In this document: piece after piece, positions 1 to 9,354 of the stretch
Position numbering within the stretch: the first letter of the stretch is position 1
Layout of the letters: each line of letters begins with the position of its first letter
Source: Limonium bicolor
Taxonomy: Eukaryota > Streptophyta > Magnoliopsida > Caryophyllales > Plumbaginaceae
Reading direction: 5' to 3'
Assembly (NCBI GenBank): GCA_023374045.1
Contig: CM041778.1
Coordinates: 401,200,438-401,264,437, forward strand
DNA length: 64,000 nt
Notes under the pieces: generated by a model
The model's database searches: none
Told to the model about the DNA's origin: nothing
What the model saw: the letters and a program-made list of their open reading frames with translations, nothing else
Translations under genes and position numbers: made by a program

Positions 1-220
1 AATAATACAACCCAAAATAATATTTGTTATGTATGAAAAATACGTGATTCGTCATATAAGTTTTAAAATACACCATACAACAATAATAATACACTACAAA
101 ACAATAATGATTTTATCGGTTCCAAAGTTATTATCTAATTCACCACTTATTAGTTAATGAATCATAATATCAATTTAATGAATCATAATATCAAAATTAA
201 TGAATCATTATCATTTTAGT

Positions 221-385
221 ATATCATTATACACATGTAAAAATAGTTTTTTTTTTCAAAGTTATCAAAACATATCCATGATTGGTCTTGTTTTGGAGAG
301 CTTGAATTTAGATGAACAGTGGTATAATTTTTTTTCATTTTGGACTTATATATTAAAAGTTAAACTATTTAAAGTTAATAATAAA
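221..385 (+). repeat. Partial copy of a long-TIR DNA element arm
   Basis: This stretch aligns by eye with 56,244-56,400 in the same orientation: shared blocks include a CATGTAAAAATA block, TCATGAATGGTCTT versus CCATGATTGGTCTT, GAGCTTGAATTTAGA and TGGACTTATATATT. It also matches 55,830-55,930 in the opposite orientation. At 56 kb the two arms form the long inverted repeats of one element, so this is probably one arm of a second copy whose other arm lies before the window. A 98-codon open frame here follows repeat sequence and is not a gene. Confidence 0.6.
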
Positions 386-407
386 AAAGACAACCCAATC
401 AACAAGA

Positions 408-435
408 CAGTCCAGTCAGCTGCTGACTGGGACTG
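408..435. repeat. 28-bp imperfect palindrome
   Basis: CAGTCCAGTCAGC and GCTGACTGGGACTG form a near-perfect inverted repeat with almost no loop. It lies between the long-TIR arm fragment and the duplicated block that starts near 490. I see no gene or known binding site that explains it. Confidence 0.55.
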
Positions 436-489
436 CCAACTCAGTGTCCCTCTCCTCTTATGGGGACGCTTGCACAATCAATTTGCCAA

Positions 490-780
490 CGATTAAACCG
501 GAGGAATAGTAACTGCTAGGTGGTCACTGCACTGGTCTGTCAAGCCATACATCACGAGAAGTACACCACCATCGCTGCTTTCAATTAATTTTGTTGCTTT
601 ATATATAGTGTATCAATTAGAATAACATAGTAGTCACACACACAAGAGTACAGTACTAGATCGATCAGTGAGTGGTCCGGGTTGCAGGACCATTTATACA
701 TTACTACTGATTACTATTTCGCTTGCAGTGTAACATATTTGTCAGACAGGTAATAAAGTATGTACGCTTGAATGGCTATT
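490..780 (+). repeat. Diverged local duplication, copy 1
   Basis: This block shares a series of collinear matches with 8,800-9,350: GGAGGAA, GGTCA, GTCAAGCCATACAT, TTTTGTTGCTTTAT, AGTACTAGAT versus AATACTAGAT, AGTGGTCCG, GGTTGCAGGACCAT, TAACATATTTGT, and GCTTGAATG. Order and orientation are kept, but indels are many. Copy 2 has gained a poly-C tract and some tandem duplication. It may be an old segmental duplication or two members of an unrecognised repeat family. No coding signal is seen. Confidence 0.6.
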
Positions 781-907
781 TCAATTGATATACGTAACCG
801 TGATAGTGATTGTACATTACTCCCCAAACAACTGGCTACACTACGTCGTACCTGTTTCATCAACCGTATTAAACTACATCTTCACAAATGATCATCAATA
901 GAGACTA

Positions 908-1070
908 TAACTAGTAGCGGATCCAGAACCTTTGTCGGGGTTAAAAAAATTTCAACACTGTCACTTTTTAAATATTATGTCAATATTCTTTTTCAAAAAT
1001 TTATAAAAACATTTAATAAATTTTCAAAACTTTGGGGGACACCGGCCCCGACCCCCTCTTAAATCCGCCC
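908..1070. mobile_element. Small hAT-like MITE (putative)
   Basis: The left edge reads GTAGCGGATCCAGAACC and the right edge CTTAAATCCGCCCTTG, whose reverse complement CAAGGGCGGATTTAAG is a partial terminal inverted repeat. The flanks CTATAACT and ATATAACG match at six of eight positions, compatible with a decayed 8-bp duplication. The interior has no coding capacity. The family call is an inference from the end motif and the TSD length. Confidence 0.4.
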
Positions 1071-1106
1071 TTGATATAACGTTAATCCGCCCTTGATATA
1101 ACGTTA
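1063..1106. repeat. 22-bp perfect tandem duplication
   Basis: ATCCGCCCTTGATATAACGT plus TA occurs twice in direct succession (1,063-1,084 and 1,085-1,106). It covers the right end of the putative MITE and its flank, so it may be a footprint or an aborted-excision scar. Confidence 0.9.
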
Positions 1107-1964
1107 TGAGAGAGTAAATTAAGGTGCTTAACCGTTAGCTACCCGCGGTTGTAATTGCACATATGCTATAGGTAACTAATTTTCTCTGATCATTATTAAC
1201 TAGTAACTATCTTTGACTACATCTAAAATCATACAGTTTGTATAGTATAAAAGTATAGATTTTGTAAGTTTATTGTACTGTTTAAGAAGTTAGTATGTAT
1301 ATCTTGTAGAATTTTAATAATATCAGAATTCAATATATAACTTTACTACATATCTATACAATTTTTATTTATTAATTATATAATAAATATACATGTATGT
1401 AGCCATTTATACTTACATTTCCTCCGAACTAATTTCGAAATCAGAAAAACATATGATAGATAGTCTACTTTATGCATGTTGCTGCTTCGTACGGGTACAT
1501 CTAGACCTGGCAAAGGTGACCCGAACCAGAAAAATCGACCCGATCCAACCGATCCGAACCCAAATTTAAACCGAATGATGTGATCCGAAATGTGACCCGA
1601 AAATCCGAACCGAACCAAACCAAAACCGAATCAAACCGAAGTTTGATATAGCCGAATCCACCCGAACCGAATTCACCCGAATCGAATTGACCCGAACAGA
1701 ATTGACCCGAACTGAATTCACCCGAACCAAATTCACCAAACCACACATGAAACTAGATAAACTTCCATTATCTTTCTGTTTAAAATTAATATAAAAAATA
1801 TTGTCATCCAATTTGATTATATATAACCAATAAAACGTATAAACTTTTCAGTTAAGAAATATACTAACCACGATTGATGTGTAGATGCTAAAGAAAAAAA
1901 ATTACAAAACTTACACCTTACTTAAAGAAAATACAATATCAAGCTTGGGATGGTTTAAATGTGT

Positions 1965-2032
1965 GTGTATATATCATCACATAACTACTTAGGTTTCTGT
2001 GTATATATCATCACATAACTACTTAGGTTTCT
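1965..2032. repeat. 34-bp tandem duplication inside the hAT element
   Basis: A 34-bp unit starting GTGTATATATCATCACATAA occurs twice without gap (1,965-1,998 and 1,999-2,032) with no mismatch that I can see, so the duplication is recent relative to the element. A second, diverged internal duplication links 1,782-1,832 with 2,425-2,474 (shared core ATCCAATTTG). Confidence 0.9.
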
Positions 2033-2160
2033 TATTAATACCACAAAAGAATAAAGATTACAAAACTTACATCTCATGTAAATATTTGTATGAATAATTA
2101 AATTAAATTAGGGTAAAAAAATTGATAAAATAAGAAGTAAAGGAAAACCCCTGCATGGGA

Positions 2161-2415
2161 GCAATTAGCTACTAGAGGACGCTGCATGAGGCGCACACAC
2201 AAGATGGTGTTCGGTGGCGCACACACAACATGAAGTCATGGACGTGAGGTGATGATAGGTGCATAAGGGCACATGCACAAGGTGGTGATGAATTGGCATG
2301 GGCGTGCGACACTCGCTCGAGATGACGAGTGCTGACGTAGGACGCACACGGGTGTGACGAGCACGGGATGGCGGGAGGCACAGGCACAGTGTCAGGCGTG
2401 GGTGGGGGTGGGGGG
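2161..2415. other. GC-rich insert inside the hAT element
   Basis: About 250 bases are clearly richer in G and C than the AT-rich element around them, with repeated GCGCACACACAA and GGTGGTG motifs. The segment could be captured host sequence, but neither strand gives a long or recognisable protein. The two overlapping minus-strand frames (60 and 71 codons) are low-complexity. Origin unknown. Confidence 0.35.
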
Positions 2416-3031
2416 ATAGTTAAAAATTAATATTAAAATATTATCATCCAATTTGTTAAGTATAACTAACCAATACACAATAGCAATCTTCATCAAGAGT
2501 AACGCTATATTAAGAGAATTTGGATCCTAATATAAAAATCAATACAACTTACAAAGGTTGCTTAAATTTGTACTTTAAAATTTTTGTCAATTAAGCATAA
2601 CGTAGTAAGTCATTCGAATTTGACCCATAACCCGAAAAAAACAAAAAAAATGCGTTGCTAACCCGAACCGAAAGAACGAACCCGAAATCAACCAACCAAA
2701 GTCACCCGAATTTAATTTTAACCCGATAACCTTACCCGATCCGAATCGAACTGAATAGTAAATATCTGTAAATTGACCCGAACTAAACCGAAACCCGAAC
2801 CGAGTGACCCGAATTACCAGGTCTATACATCTATGTCGCGGATGGAGAGAAAATAAAGTAGTGTATATAGTAATGTGATGTCCTTTAATAAACGAGGGGT
2901 TATATCCTAAACCAGAGGAGTCTGTTGCCGATTACAACCAATAAACATGCCCACAAAAGGAGACAAATAAATAGAATTAGCCCGATTCAGTATTCGTTGT
3001 TACAGCCTACGGTAGACCAGCTTTGTAACTA

Positions 3032-3284
3032 GGGCTCCATTCTTTTGTCCAAGATTCAACACTATGTATTTATCAGTTGGATTGATAGTTCGGTCTATTC
3101 TTTAAAATTCATCAGATCAGTCACTATCAACTAATATCAGCTATCAGATAGTAGCTACTTAACTCAAATTGTCTCTGAACAAGCTTTAACATGTTTACTG
3201 GGTTGACAACTCAGCTTATTCTTTTACATCATTAGTCATATCAGCTGTCAGCTAGACGCTCATGATATGCAAAAGAATGGGGTC
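3032..3284. mobile_element. 253-bp MITE with GGG(C)TCCATTCTTTTG ends
   Basis: The left end GGGCTCCATTCTTTTG and the reverse complement of the right end, GACCCCATTCTTTTGC, form a terminal inverted repeat of about 16 bp. CTA/TA flanks both sides (3,029-3,031 and 3,284-3,286). Subterminal ATCAG/CTGAT-type motifs recur inside. The size and AT-rich short flank suggest a Tourist or Stowaway type MITE, but the TSD is not diagnostic. Confidence 0.6.
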
Positions 3285-3511
3285 TAAATATAGGTGAGAG
3301 TTGGAGTGAGCTGACAAGATATTTATATACACGTGATGCCAATTTGGATACTCTTCTTAAATGTTGAGTAAAACTTTAGCAATAATATTAGAAAAATCAT
3401 TCATGGAACTGCTGGTAAATGTTAATCTGAACTCGTACGCTCAGTCGAGTTTTCATTTCATGCAGCCAAAATTTTTAAAAAACTTTATGATATTACCCTT
3501 CCTTCTAAATC

Positions 3512-3600
3512 TTCTATAAATACACCTTCATCCTCCACTATCTCATCACCTCATTTCAAATTCTCAAAACTCTCTATCTCTCCATAATTCTCTCTGACAT
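3512..3600 (+). promoter_or_regulatory. TATA-like box with pyrimidine-rich leader
   Basis: TCTATAAATACACC at about 3,514 is followed by a CT-rich stretch (TCATCCTCCACTATCTCATC and similar), the usual look of a plant core promoter with its 5' leader. No credible coding region follows. It could be the promoter of a decayed element whose GC-rich terminal part lies just downstream. Confidence 0.3.
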
Positions 3601-3990
3601 CTCTCTTGAAGCGATAGCGGTAAGGGGAGCGGCAGTCAAGTAGGCGCAGATCAAATCTATTGAATCAAGTTGTTTTGACATAATTTGCAGTTTTGAAGAA
3701 GAATTGGACTCGACCAAAATAGCAAAAAAAACAATAAAATTCGATACCGGGTATTGGACGCGGGTGGCTTCATACAGGCATCAACGACAATGTTTTTTAG
3801 CGGGTGACGATGACGCATCTTGTAGCAAGCGTTGACGGAAGTGGTTTGCACTGGGTGTCGACCTTGACGGTGTGTAGAGGGTGCTGACAGTAGCAATTTG
3901 TACCAGGTGCCGACATCTGCGTATCCTGGGTAGGAAGCGTTTTTTGACCAGTTTTTTGACGTTTGGACCTGTTTTAAACATTTTAGAGGT
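3600..3990. repeat. GC-rich region related to 6,890-7,740 (possible decayed MULE end)
   Basis: This segment carries repeated GTCGAC, GTTGACGG, GTGCTGACAG and ACCAGGTGCCGAC motifs. The reverse complement of 7,640-7,760 is similar in composition and in pieces (AAAACGGGTACCAAGCGC versus GATACCGGGTATTGGACGC). The two regions bracket a MULE transposase remnant, so they may be very decayed long terminal inverted repeats. This is a weak inference. The minus-strand frames of 66-79 codons here look random. Confidence 0.3.
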
Positions 3991-4099
3991 ATATTAACCT
4001 GTATTTGACCTGTATTATCCTATTTTAATTATTTCAAATCTTTTTGTAATTGTTTGCATGTAACTGCAATCGAACAATATTGAACCCGATACAATAGAT

Positions 4100-5464
4100 G
4101 ACTGGTAAGGGTATGGGGTTTTTCGGCATGTTTAGAGGTAGGGGTAGGGGTAGTTACTCATCTAAGTGAGGTGAGGAGTCATCGTAGGCCCCTATGCCCC
4201 CTACGGGACCGATAGCTGGAGAGAAGAGGCGTGCACAACACCCCCACGCCTTTGGGTCAAAGGACCAGATTGGCATGAGGGAAAAAAAATTAAAACCCCC
4301 GTTCTCTTCAGGAGTCGAACCGTGGACCCTTGGCTCCTTCTATGGAAGGTCTAACCAGCTACACTAGCGATGAATCTCGATATATAGACGCGGGAAATGT
4401 TGATTATTTGTTAGTACGAGATGAAGAACTGAAACAAAAATGCTCAGATGTTCCTTTTGGGTTTCTAACCCAAGAACAGTGGGTTCCAATATGCACACAC
4501 TAATCAGCTATGCTAATTACAAAACTCAATCCATGAATGCGAGAAACTATCCTAAATTTCCACTTCGAGATGGATGATGTCTCAAAAAACGCTGAAGTTT
4601 AAAACTGGAATTTACAGAAAGGCGAAAGAGTTCTATCTAAAGATTTTTTTTGTTTTTCCCAAGGGTCATGAAACGATGGAATGTAGATAAAAACAAAAAG
4701 ATCATGAGGTTTAGGTAAATGAAATGAGAGAATAATAAGTACATGAAATAATGAAATAACACTCATATGATGAAAGTAAAAAAAAAGTGGATGTCATAAA
4801 GTGAAAAATGAATTAGATGTGTGCAAATGAGATGAGATAGCAAAAGAGTGCTAATTATAGCAATCATAAAACAAATAAAAATACATGCATAAGATAATTA
4901 AATAGTACTAATGAAAAGTGGTTAAATACGAATGTGTGCAATAAAATGGAAGTTGCATTGCATATGTACGAGTAGCATGTAAATAAGATAAAAGAAGAAG
5001 TAATAAGATAAAAACCGAATTTGTGACAAAACGAAATACGCTAACATGGATTGTAAAGTGGAGATGTACATAAAATGACAGAAACAATCATTAAAATAAT
5101 AAGATAAAGAAACAAAATAACGACAAATGCTATTAAATAAAATACAAGTACAAATAACAATAATATAAGATAAGATAAATAGGTGATAAGATAGCATGGA
5201 ATGAGACTAATACACAAATGTTAATAGAATAAAATCGAATCGTAAAGTAAATATACAAACGAAAAGGGATGGGTTTAAAACTGGATTTGTTGTTGAAAAA
5301 TCATTTTCGAAAAATCGTGATTTTATGAAATGTTTTTAAAAAAGATTGTAAAATGATGGTTTCGTTTTAGCACGCACGCTAATATGTTTTTTAAAAAAGA
5401 AAGGCTACGACCCTCTTATTATTTCGGAATTTGCTTTATGGGGTGAGAATTTTTGGTGTCTACA
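4100..5464 (-). mobile_element. Tat/Ogre-like LTR, 5' part, minus strand
   Basis: Read on the minus strand, the sequence starts TGTAGACACC at 5,464 and continues with CAAAAATTCTCACCCCATAA, nearly the same as the LTR that starts at 18,631 on the plus strand; the match is clear for the first ~250 bases and is patchy after that. The lower limit is not defined: I did not find a matching TSD for CTTCC at the 5,465 side. It interrupts the MULE transposase remnant at its C-terminal part. Open frames within it are AT-rich noise. The lineage name is inferred from LTR start and size of the second copy. Confidence 0.65.
4300..4372 (-). repeat. tRNA-like segment with A and B boxes inside the LTR
   Basis: On the minus strand TAGTGTAGCTGG (4,366-4,355) fits the Pol III A-box consensus TRGCNNAGYNGG at 11 of 12 positions, and GGTTCGACTCC (4,321-4,311) fits the B-box consensus GGTTCGANTCC completely. 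The spacing of about 33 bases is right for a tRNA-type internal promoter. The preceding CATCGC is shared with the homologous segment at 19,151 in the other LTR copy. It is not a full tRNA: no acceptor stem closes it. It may come from a SINE or a tRNA captured by the LTR. Confidence 0.55.
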
Positions 5465-6660
5465 CTTCCGTACGCCTTGATCAATTAGCTGTAGTGTTCA
5501 TCGACCTCTACGATAGTAGAAGCGTAGACAAGTCTATGCCAACGATATGCTACTGCTTCGATGGCTATTTTGTCGCAGTGTAAAAATTTTGACTACTTTC
5601 ATAGCCACGTTCCTAACGATTTGCCACCTACATAGAAGATGGTGCACATTTGGAAAGATCACTAAAAGTTCTTTCACTAACACCTTTTCATTGTCGGTCA
5701 CAAAAACTTGGAGGAGGGAAGTCATCAACTTCATGAGCTGGAAAAACATCCAAGTGTAGGCAAACATATCTTCTATGACTGTAAAGCAAAATGCAATACT
5801 GATGTTCTTGCCACACGATGTCACTTTGACGAACTCAACTAGCGGCATCTTATACTTGTTCGTCTTGTAAGTGTTTTCAATGAGCACTACATACGGGAAC
5901 ATCTGAAACAGCATGAGCCTAAATGGGTGAGAACAAGATATGCCTCATCCTAGTATTATCCCCTACCAAAAGAACATTAGGAATAATATTTGTCATGATA
6001 GGACAACAAAATATACAAGGATCGTATTGAATTGAGGACACTTACTTGGATCTTTCTCGGACCGTCAGCTGTACTTACGTCCATCCAACAAATTCATGAG
6101 CAATGCTACATCAGTACGCCTGACACGATTCTTCCTCCTGAATTTTGCTATCAAATTATGAATCAAAATTTTGTCCCCCATGCTCTCAGGATTCTTATCA
6201 TGTAGATGGGCCCACATCTATCGTGGCGTAACTCCAATTCTTTGCAAGCTCTTCATGCTTGCTCTTTCATCCACGCTGAAGTGAGGACCCATGAATGGAA
6301 GTGAAGATTAAGAGCCAATTCATGGTTATGCATCAGTTGCATTACCAGAATTGTCCATCAAACAACCAGCCCACCACGGATGCTTATACGGAACAGACAA
6401 TTTCATTTCTTCAGAGTGCACCGCCGCCTTTGACTAGATGAGAACGATTCATCTTGGCTACTTCGTGGCATACTCTTGCCATACCTCTCGCATGTCAGCA
6501 CTTCACCAATATCCCTAACAATCTGCCTGATTAAATATATGTTGTTATTCTCGACAACACGTATCACATAGGAAGCAACCTCTTCTTTATCCGCAAATAT
6601 TTGGCTTGTACTGAAAAGATGACCTGTGTTTACACTCACTTCTTCATCATCATTCTCACC
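5465..6660 (-). pseudogene. MULE transposase remnant (Mutator superfamily)
   Basis: The minus strand encodes collinear pieces of a plant MULE transposase. Near 6,639-6,450 is the N-terminal module (FSTSQIFADKEEVASYVIRV, then LTCERYGKS). Near 5,914-5,534 is the catalytic-domain region: PYVVLIENTYKTNKYKMPLV, then FVTDNEKVLVKELLVIFPNV and HLLCRWQIVRNV, typical of the DDE-type MULE core. In between, at about 6,300-6,060, only fragments such as DKILIHNLIAKFRRKNR can be read through stops. Beyond 5,534 a shifted frame still gives RLVYASTIVEVDEHYS, up to the LTR boundary at 5,464. Stops, frameshifts and the LTR insertion make it non-functional. The family call rests on motif recognition. Confidence 0.8.
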
Positions 6661-6889
6661 CTTAACAACAATTAAATAATAATAACGTGTGGTTAACTAA
6701 TGCTCGCAGTACTGACAACATAAATGGGAATAGTGTGTACTTAAACAAAAAACAGACATATCAAGAAAATTATCTTCAAAGTGTATTAATTGGAAGTAGT
6801 CGAAGAGAGAAACGTGTGGGCGCAAATAGATCCAAAATCGAACTAGAACGAAGAAAGATAGAGTGTGTTTAAGATTAACCTCCCTAGAT

Positions 6890-7760
6890 GACCGAACACC
6901 TGGGTTGGTCTTCAAGCGTCGCCACCGACAATGAAGGGTGTCCGTCAATGCCGGGCACAAATGGTGGTCGTTGAAGCCGGTAAGAAAGGATGGTCGTCAA
7001 CGCTAGGGATGTCAATGGATCAGGTTCGGGTCGAGAGATGTATCACCCACATCCGTCACCCGGATATATCATCCATCATTCGTCCATTCATCACCCATTT
7101 ATTCTTCATCCATCATTCGTCCACCCGTCATCTACGGGTGATTCGGGTGGATCGGGTGATAATCGGGTGATAATCGTTTCTATATCACAAACAATAATTT
7201 TTAGTAGAGTAATGAATATAAAAAAATTGTATTGCTAAAGGTAAAATTTCTTTGTATTTTAAGTAACTTTACTTCAATATAAACAAACATTCCACCAATA
7301 TCAATAAGAAATTAAACATAATTTTACGTTGTATGAGAGAGACAATAAAAATGGAACGTTAGTGATAAGGTTACAACTATTTTTTTATATAAAGTTTGCT
7401 TAGTTACTTGAAATAAACAAGGTGTAAGTTTAAACGGATGACGGGTCGGGTGAGAAACGGATGATGGATCGGGTGACGGATGGAAAAACTTCATCCGTCA
7501 CCCGACCCGATCCGTCACTTGATCATCCATCACCCGATTCGTCCTCCATTTTTTTTGGGTTTTCATCCGTTCATTTAAATCGGATGGATCGGGTTAGCGA
7601 TATCCATTTAAAATTATCATCCCTAGTCAACGCTCTTGTCAAAACGTGGCCGTCAGCGCTGACGTTAAACGGTGGTCGTCAACGTCGATGCCGGTGTGTT
7701 TTGTCGACGTCGGCGCTTGGTACCCGTTTTCTATTTTCGCCTTTTCTTACCTTTTTTTTT
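6890..7760. repeat. GC-rich degenerate repeat split by a hAT element
   Basis: Outside the inserted element (7,004-7,625) the flanks show recurring GGTCGTCAACG, GTCGACGTC and GCTGACG motifs. Joining the flanks at the TSD restores a continuous GC-rich tract. It resembles 3,600-3,990 in inverted orientation. No protein is supported. Confidence 0.4.
7004..7625. mobile_element. 622-bp non-autonomous hAT element with perfect TSD
   Basis: The element starts TAGGGATGTCAATGG and ends AAATTATCATCCCTA; the outer eight bases (TAGGGATG/CATCCCTA) are an exact inverted repeat. GTCAACGC flanks both sides exactly (6,996-7,003 and 7,626-7,633), the 8-bp duplication expected of hAT insertion. Both subterminal regions hold many copies of CGGGTGA, ATCCGTCAC and CATCCATCA motifs, while the middle is AT-rich and noncoding. 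The intact TSD suggests a fairly young insertion into the GC-rich tract. Open frames of 60-112 codons across the ends are translations of the motif repeats. Confidence 0.9.
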
Positions 7761-8799
7761 TACCCAATGGTTCTATATTTGAACCCCAATGAAAATTAAA
7801 GTGTGAAAATCATAAACATTACCTTTGATAGAGCCTCACGTAAGTTCTCGTCGAAGTTTACATCATCTTCGTACTCGTTGAAGATCCCTGCATCATCACC
7901 TTCATTATTTCCTTCATCCTTTTTGCTCCCCGTTCAGAAAAATTTCGTCAAACCTTTCAAAACTATTTCCTCACTTCCTCTCTTTTACTATATGATATCT
8001 GAAATTGAAATGATTTCATAACGTATTCACTCTCCTTATATAATGAAATTTTGGTGCTCCTTGTAATAGTCACAACATTTGGGTATATATGTAATTTTTA
8101 AAACATTAAGTAATGACAAAATGGTCATTTTTCGACTAAGCGAATTGGAAATCTGACTGTGCGTAGTGACCCTTATGTTAATAGTGGTCGACCTGTGGAG
8201 TCATTACGGCTCTCTCTCATCCAAAACGTAATTAAAAATTTTCCAACAAAATAAATGAAACATTTTTCTACGGCTCTTATCACGATCCTTGATGCTATGT
8301 TGTGCTGGTTGTTTTATGGCCCGTTAGTTTATTATTAACTGTGTTGCTGGACCCATAAAAGCCCTAACAACAAGCCCAAACCCGTAACCTGGTCCTTGAT
8401 AGGTGGCCCAGTTTTTGAGAAAGTGGAGTGTTTGTGGTAAAGATTGACGCTTACGAGCATATTTCAGTGTTGGTCCTATCATTTTTCCTCTATTTTATTT
8501 AAACATTGTATCTAAATGCTTATCTAACATTTGTCATCAATTTTAATATCGATCATATTATTTCTTCTCTATTTTATTCTGATAATTGGATCTAACAACT
8601 GATCATAAACAAACCCCTGTCTGTTTGGTTTGACTGCTAATTGACAAACAAACCCCCAAAACCACATCGACACGACACTCAACCCTCGCCCTCCCAATAA
8701 AAAAGAGAAAAGCTGAGGATAGCAACAAAATCTTTCCCGAAGAAGGCGACTCTAGACTGAACAATCAGTACGCAAAGTACTGTGTTATTATTGTACAAC
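7761..8799. other. Unannotated intergenic sequence
   Basis: About 1 kb without a recognisable gene or element. A 72-codon open frame at 7,803-8,021 has no family resemblance. A stretch near 8,460-8,650 (ATCATTTTTCCTCTATTTTA and a second related block, then CAAACAAACCCCC) may be MITE debris, but I cannot define ends. Confidence 0.5.
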
Positions 8800-8864
8800 G
8801 ACTAAACATGGAGGAACCGATAACTGCAGCGGTGGTCAGTCAAGCCATACATGCCCATCATCTA

Positions 8865-8869
<5 letters not shown>

Positions 8870-8902
<33 letters not shown>
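8870..8902. repeat. Poly-C tract (33 bases)
   Basis: An uninterrupted run of C inside the duplicated block. A second one of 28 bases lies at 53,165-53,192. Tract length is likely to vary between reads or individuals. Confidence 0.95.
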
Positions 8903-8904
<2 letters not shown>

Positions 8905-9196
8905 GGACACCAACCAACCAATCAGCGCGCGCTATTTTTATTCTAATTTTTGTTGCTTTATTTGTTGTGATCAACTAGCTATCTTATATTAACTTATATA
9001 GTAGTATATTACGTAGTTACTCCTACACACAGTAATACTAGATTGATAAGTGGTCCGCAAACATACAGCGCGGGGGCTGAAGGTTGCAGGACCATTATGG
9101 TTCATACTTTTTGCATAGATGAAGCTGAAAGCAAACATTCAGTAGTCAAATCAGCTGAAAAATAAAGAGAAAAACTAGATAATAGAAATATAAAAA

Positions 9197-9283
9197 CTAA
9201 TGTGACAATTGATATTTATGATACATAAAGAAAAAGTAAACTAATAAAATAAACTAATGTGACAATTGATATCTATGATACAC
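9197..9283. repeat. Direct duplication of a ~30-bp unit
   Basis: ACTAATGTGACAATTGATAT followed by YTATGATACA occurs at about 9,197 and 9,253, separated by an A-rich spacer. It is absent from the homologous block at 490-780. Confidence 0.8.
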
Positions 9284-9354
9284 GAAATACTATAATGTAA
9301 CATATTTGTTAGACTGGCAGGTAACCTCCGTACACTTGAAAGCTTGAATGACCG

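Larger units (their letters stand above)
1502..2825. mobile_element. Non-autonomous hAT-type element, family with GACCCGAACC subterminal repeats
   Basis: The ends are TAGACCTGGCAA and TTACCAGGTCTA (11 of 12 inverted matches). Both ends hold degenerate direct copies of a CCGAACCGAAT / GACCCGAA motif on one strand, as is common in subterminal regions of hAT elements. TACATC directly precedes the left end and directly follows the right end, so only six bases of an expected 8-bp TSD are certain. The same end type recurs at 53,372-54,425. No transposase frame is visible inside. Open frames over 1,376-1,811 are translations of the subterminal repeat and are not genes. Confidence 0.7.
8800..9350 (+). 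repeat. Diverged local duplication, copy 2
   Basis: Collinear with 490-780 (shared GTCAAGCCATACAT, TTTGTTGCTTTAT, AGTGGTCCG, GGTTGCAGGACCAT, TAACATATTTGT). It contains two additions that copy 1 lacks: a 33-base poly-C tract and a duplicated block near 9,197-9,283. The CACTA element at 9,355 begins directly after the end of the match. Confidence 0.6.

Noticed and set aside
1376..1811. Three overlapping minus-strand open frames with Gly/Ser/Phe repeats
   Set aside because: Translations of the hAT subterminal GACCCGAA motif in different phases.
7461..7799. 112-codon plus-strand frame
   Set aside because: It crosses the right end of the hAT element and its TSD into flanking repeat; no protein resemblance.
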